In this document: positions 26,636 through 28,980 of the stretch, one piece after another
How the letters are laid out: every line of letters starts with the position of its first letter
Position numbering within the stretch: position 1 is the first letter of the stretch
Source of the DNA: a bacterium
GTDB lineage: Bacteria; SZUA-182; DTGQ01
Assembly: GCA_023512255.1 (NCBI GenBank)
Contig: JAILZY010000043.1
Span: 1-28,980, forward strand
Reading direction: 5' to 3'
DNA length: 28,980 nt
Notes under the pieces: model-generated
The model's input: the letters and a program-made list of their open reading frames with translations, nothing else
What the model was told of the DNA's origin: nothing
Database searches by the model: none
Made by a program: the position numbers and the translations under genes

Positions 26636-26759
26636 AACCTTGAAACGCACCTCTCGCGAGCACAATGATTTGCTCACCTATATAGAGCAGCACGGGAAAA
26701 CGCTTCGGTGATGGATGGGAAAGAAGCATTGTCCCTGCACGCTATTGTTTTAAAGAATT

Positions 26760-26924
26760 TCACTACCTGACACTTTTATCGTCATTACCGCGAAAAGTGG
26801 TAATCCATGTATAATTGCAGCAACCATCTGTCTTCCCGCCTCTACGTGGGCGGGACATGAAATGCGTCTGCACTTACAGTGCATATAAAAAACAGGAACA
26901 TAAAATGTGTCGGTAGTAAGTTAA
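26760..26924. mobile_element. Miniature element with ends like the IS4-like element (165 bp)
   Basis: Left end TCACTACCTGACACTTTTAT (26760-26779) and right end, read inverted, TTACTACCGACACATTTTAT resemble the ends of the IS at 22200-23500. It encodes nothing. Inside are three small hairpins: ATTACC/GGTAAT (26784-26804), CCCGCC/GGCGGG (26835-26854) and TGCACT/AGTGCA (26869-26883). It looks like a non-autonomous derivative of, or passenger on, that IS family. Confidence 0.6.
26780..26809. repeat. REP-like palindrome inside the miniature element
   Basis: CGTCATTACCGCG AAAAGTGGTAATCCATG matches the layout of the widespread CGTCATTCCCGCG...GGGAATCCA palindrome. A related copy is at 9527-9555. 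Confidence 0.4.
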
Positions 26925-27099
26925 GGAATATGGGCTATGATAAAGCAAAAGGAAAGAGTTGTCAAATTTCGAAAAGAAACTTTTTTATAGCCAATCAGGC
27001 GAGCCTGGAGGAGCACAGACTCGCCTTGAGATGGCTTTAATATAGGCTTGAATGAGAGCTATAGGCTTGAACGAGAGCAGCCTTTTGACTGTCCCTTTT
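26925..27099 (-). other. Downstream region of the serine hydrolase gene
   Basis: No gene. GGCGAG and CTCGCC (about 26998-27032) form a 6-bp hairpin that might be a weak terminator for the minus-strand gene, without a proper T tract. A 19-bp tandem duplication lies at 27041-27078. Confidence 0.3.
27041..27078. repeat. 19-bp tandem duplication
   Basis: TATAGGCTTGAATGAGAGC (27041-27059) is followed directly by TATAGGCTTGAACGAGAGC (27060-27078), one mismatch. Confidence 0.9.
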
Positions 27100-28395
27100 T
27101 TATTTCTGATTTTCTGCCTCTTTGAAGAGACGGATTTCAAGCTCTCTGATGATCTTTTCATTGAATAGCGTACGATCCCCATTCATGAGAAGAATTACTC
27201 CTAGGCCATCTTCGGGCCGGAAAAACATCTCAGCACCAACTCCCATATCGGCCCCGTTGTGTCCGAGAAGCTTCCAGCCAGAGAGCTTTTTATAGTACCA
27301 AAGTATCCCTTGCTGAGGATCAACCGCAGGATTTTGCACTCTTCTCATCTCCTCAACGGTTTCTCGGTTGAGGATTCTTACCCCTTCAAGCTGGCCATAG
27401 TTAATGAACATGAGCAGAAAGCGGGCCAATTGAGGAGCGCTTGTCTTCAGCAGCCCATCGGGATAGTCTGGATAGGCATAGAGACCATAAGGGTAATAGC
27501 GGCGGCGAAGTCGATCGTAGCCATAGGGCATAGCAATGTGAGAGTGATCCAGGTCAGCAAGCCGCCAGGAGGTCTCTTTCATTCCAAGGGGCTGGAAGAT
27601 TTTCTGCTGGCAGTAGAGATCAAATGGTAGGCCGGTGGTTACCTCGACCAGATAAGCGGCCAGGGTAGCTCCGATATTTGAGTAGTGAAAGGCTGAGCCG
27701 GGTGATTCGGCATAGAAGTTAAGGACAGGATTGTAGTGTCGCCCCCCTGGGGTGAGATAGTCTTTGAGGAACTCCCCCAGGCCGATTGGTGAATCCCGAT
27801 CCCAGACATAAGCCGAATCCATAGTCTTTCCCTGATCCCGAATGGTTGCGGTATGAGTCAATAGCATACGGGGGGTAATCGACTGATTTGGAGCAAAAGG
27901 ATTTTTGACTTTAAATGGTAGGTAGGTATTGATGTCCTGATCGAGGTCAAAGGCGCCCTCCTCCCAGGCTTTCATTGCTGCTACGGCCAGGACGGTCTTT
28001 GAGACGCTGGCGATTTGAAACAGGGTCTGGCTGCTAGCTGGCTGTATGCCAACTCGGGACCAGCCATAGGCCCTGCTCCAGACAATTTTGCCTCCCTTGA
28101 CGATAGCTGCTGAAAGAGCGGGGATATTGGCCCGATCAAGACTTTTTTTGATGAAAGAATCAAGATCGGTCTCATCTGTTGTCGAAACTTGGCTCAAAGC
28201 CGCTGCCGATTCAACCGATTCTGCTGTCACCTGCTGTTGGCCAGACTCATGAAGTTCCGCAAGGGGCTCAGCAAGGGCAATGTTTCCATCCCACTGGCCA
28301 TTCAAGATCAATCTCTGCCCAACCATAATAACCATAATCAACAAGAAAAGCACTACCGTAGCCACAACCATCCACTTGCCCATTCCTTCTGACAT
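27100..28395 (-). CDS. Membrane-anchored serine hydrolase, class C beta-lactamase fold
   Basis: A 431-aa protein with one N-terminal membrane segment (residues 8-31, WMVVATVVLFLLIMVIMVGQ), a linker to ~78, and a beta-lactamase/transpeptidase-like domain. Active-site motifs: S130-VS-K133 (ASVSK), Y238-S-N240 (HYSNIG) and H379-N-G381 (LLGHNGADMG), in the order of AmpC and EstB/CubicO-like enzymes. HxG instead of KTG points to an esterase or D-amino-acid peptidase rather than a true resistance enzyme. It acts outside the inner membrane. AAGGAGGT precedes the ATG at 28395. Alternatives: DD-peptidase, beta-lactamase or esterase; motifs alone cannot decide. Confidence 0.9.
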   Translation of the reverse strand: MSEGMGKWMVVATVVLFLLIMVIMVGQRLILNGQWDGNIALAEPLAELHESGQQQVTAESVESAAALSQVSTTDETDLDSFIKKSLDRANIPALSAAIVKGGKIVWSRAYGWSRVGIQPASSQTLFQIASVSKTVLAVAAMKAWEEGAFDLDQDINTYLPFKVKNPFAPNQSITPRMLLTHTATIRDQGKTMDSAYVWDRDSPIGLGEFLKDYLTPGGRHYNPVLNFYAESPGSAFHYSNIGATLAAYLVEVTTGLPFDLYCQQKIFQPLGMKETSWRLADLDHSHIAMPYGYDRLRRRYYPYGLYAYPDYPDGLLKTSAPQLARFLLMFINYGQLEGVRILNRETVEEMRRVQNPAVDPQQGILWYYKKLSGWKLLGHNGADMGVGAEMFFRPEDGLGVILLMNGDRTLFNEKIIRELEIRLFKEAENQK

Positions 28396-28478
28396 ACCTA
28401 CACTACCTCCTTCTATGTACTCTAAGGGTGCAACAGAAAATGAACAACAACAAGTGAAGGAAAGGAAAAACCTCTCCT
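28396..28478. other. Upstream region of the serine hydrolase gene
   Basis: No gene. Only the ribosome-binding site of the minus-strand gene (AAGGAGGT) is clear; no convincing promoter was found before the family-2 palindrome starts. Confidence 0.3.
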
Positions 28479-28586
28479 TAAGCGACCAACCATAATGAGT
28501 TATAACCTCCTGGCCAGGAGAATTACTTCACTTGTCCAGGGCTGCGTCATTATGTCGAGTTATAAACCTTTGTGGCCAGGCACTTA
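28479..28586. repeat. Palindromic element family 2, copy E (108 bp)
   Basis: TAAGCGACCAACCATAATGA at the left and CAGGCACTTA at the right; inner GAGTTATAAC and GGCCAGG words as in the copy at 16357-16481. It is shorter than copy D, mainly for lack of the internal 15-bp duplication. TA is at both edges. Confidence 0.75.
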
Positions 28587-28694
28587 TGTCCAGGGGGCAA
28601 CCGCGTCGCCGTGTCTTCGTATCGCCGTGTTTTCGTATCGCCGTGTCTCCATATCGCCTTGTCGCCTTCGGGCACTTATGTCCAGGGGGGCAAC
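28579..28694. repeat. Direct repeats flanking a tandem array
   Basis: GGCACTTATGTCCAGGGGG at 28579-28597 recurs at 28671-28689, both running into a CAAC word, and brackets four 16-bp tandem units. The first copy overlaps the end of the family-2 palindrome, so that end was duplicated with or around the array. Confidence 0.8.
28606..28669. repeat. Four 16-bp tandem units
   Basis: TCGCCGTGTCTTCGTA, TCGCCGTGTTTTCGTA, TCGCCGTGTCTCCATA and TCGCCTTGTCGCCTTC follow without gaps. Read inverted, the units contain CGAAGACACGGCGA, similar in style to the GAAGACGC units in the transposase gene. Confidence 0.85.
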
Positions 28695-28980
28695 GTTTAT
28701 AAGGCAAGATGCTGAAATTTTACTTGAGTTACCGGTTAGGGGCGATTTTATCCGACTTTGATGGCCCAGGTCAAGTGATTTCCTCTAGATGCATAACTGG
28801 ATGTATAAAGGCATCCTGGCAATGATTGTGAAAGGAACTTCATTGAGCTCCTCAGATTAGGTATGGTAAATTTAGGTCAGGATATTTTGTCTAGATTAAT
28901 AAAAACTATACTTTTGCACTTTTGAGCGACTAATTGCCTGTTTTGAGTAAAAGCATAGGATGGGTAAGGTGTGTCCAATA
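28695..28980. other. Non-coding end of window
   Basis: No supported gene or hairpin. AT-rich towards the end; any gene begins or ends beyond the window. Confidence 0.4.

Noticed and set aside
28495-28761. 88-codon plus-strand reading frame
   Set aside because: It is made of the family-2 palindrome and the 16-bp tandem array.
1-28980. tRNA or rRNA genes
   Set aside because: No cloverleaf T-arm signatures or conserved rRNA words were seen in the intergenic regions.

Overview
The window looks like chromosomal DNA of an uncultured Gram-negative bacterium. A lipoprotein-type penicillin-binding-protein activator and a class A penicillin-binding protein imply an outer membrane. A sigma-54 activator, MopE-type motifs, and cohesin and dockerin domains on a secreted protein fit Deltaproteobacteria-like or candidate-phylum lineages. 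No rRNA, tRNA or CRISPR was seen, so I do not name a taxon.

Layout. 1-5470: a structured leader and one very large secreted protein with three 8-bladed PQQ-type propellers, each followed by a Kazal-like domain, then a MopE-like motif, a cohesin and a dockerin. 5471-9434: an orphan ribbon-helix-helix protein, a membrane-anchored LVIVD-propeller protein with a lectin/IPT-like C-terminus, and two small proteins. 9640-13266: a B12-binding radical SAM enzyme, convergent with a minus-strand two-component cluster (receiver, odd histidine kinase, receiver). 13532-15580: uvrB. 16072-18335: a small unknown protein and an NtrC-type sigma-54 activator with a degenerate receiver. 18578-22078: a DUF1385 membrane protein and a PBP1A-like peptidoglycan synthase. 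22200-23500: a decayed IS4-like element. 23814-28395: a ferritin-like protein, a TPR plus periplasmic-binding lipoprotein of the LpoA type, and a membrane-anchored serine hydrolase of the class C beta-lactamase fold.

Themes. PBP1A-like synthase, LpoA-like activator and beta-lactamase-fold hydrolase form a loose peptidoglycan neighbourhood. The regulators are unusual: the NtrC-type protein lacks most phosphorylation-site residues, and the kinase lacks the recognisable ATP-binding boxes. The strongest undescribed signal is between genes, where I find several families of short palindromic elements. They are a 113-118 bp family with terminal inverted repeats (three copies, one with a perfect 5-bp target duplication), a 108-125 bp family with TA at its ends (two copies), a 165 bp element with ends like those of the resident IS, a 97 bp palindrome, and a 24 bp palindrome inserted twice inside the transposase gene. 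Several 15-19 bp tandem duplications accompany them. All structural statements come from reading by eye; no searches or folding programs were run.
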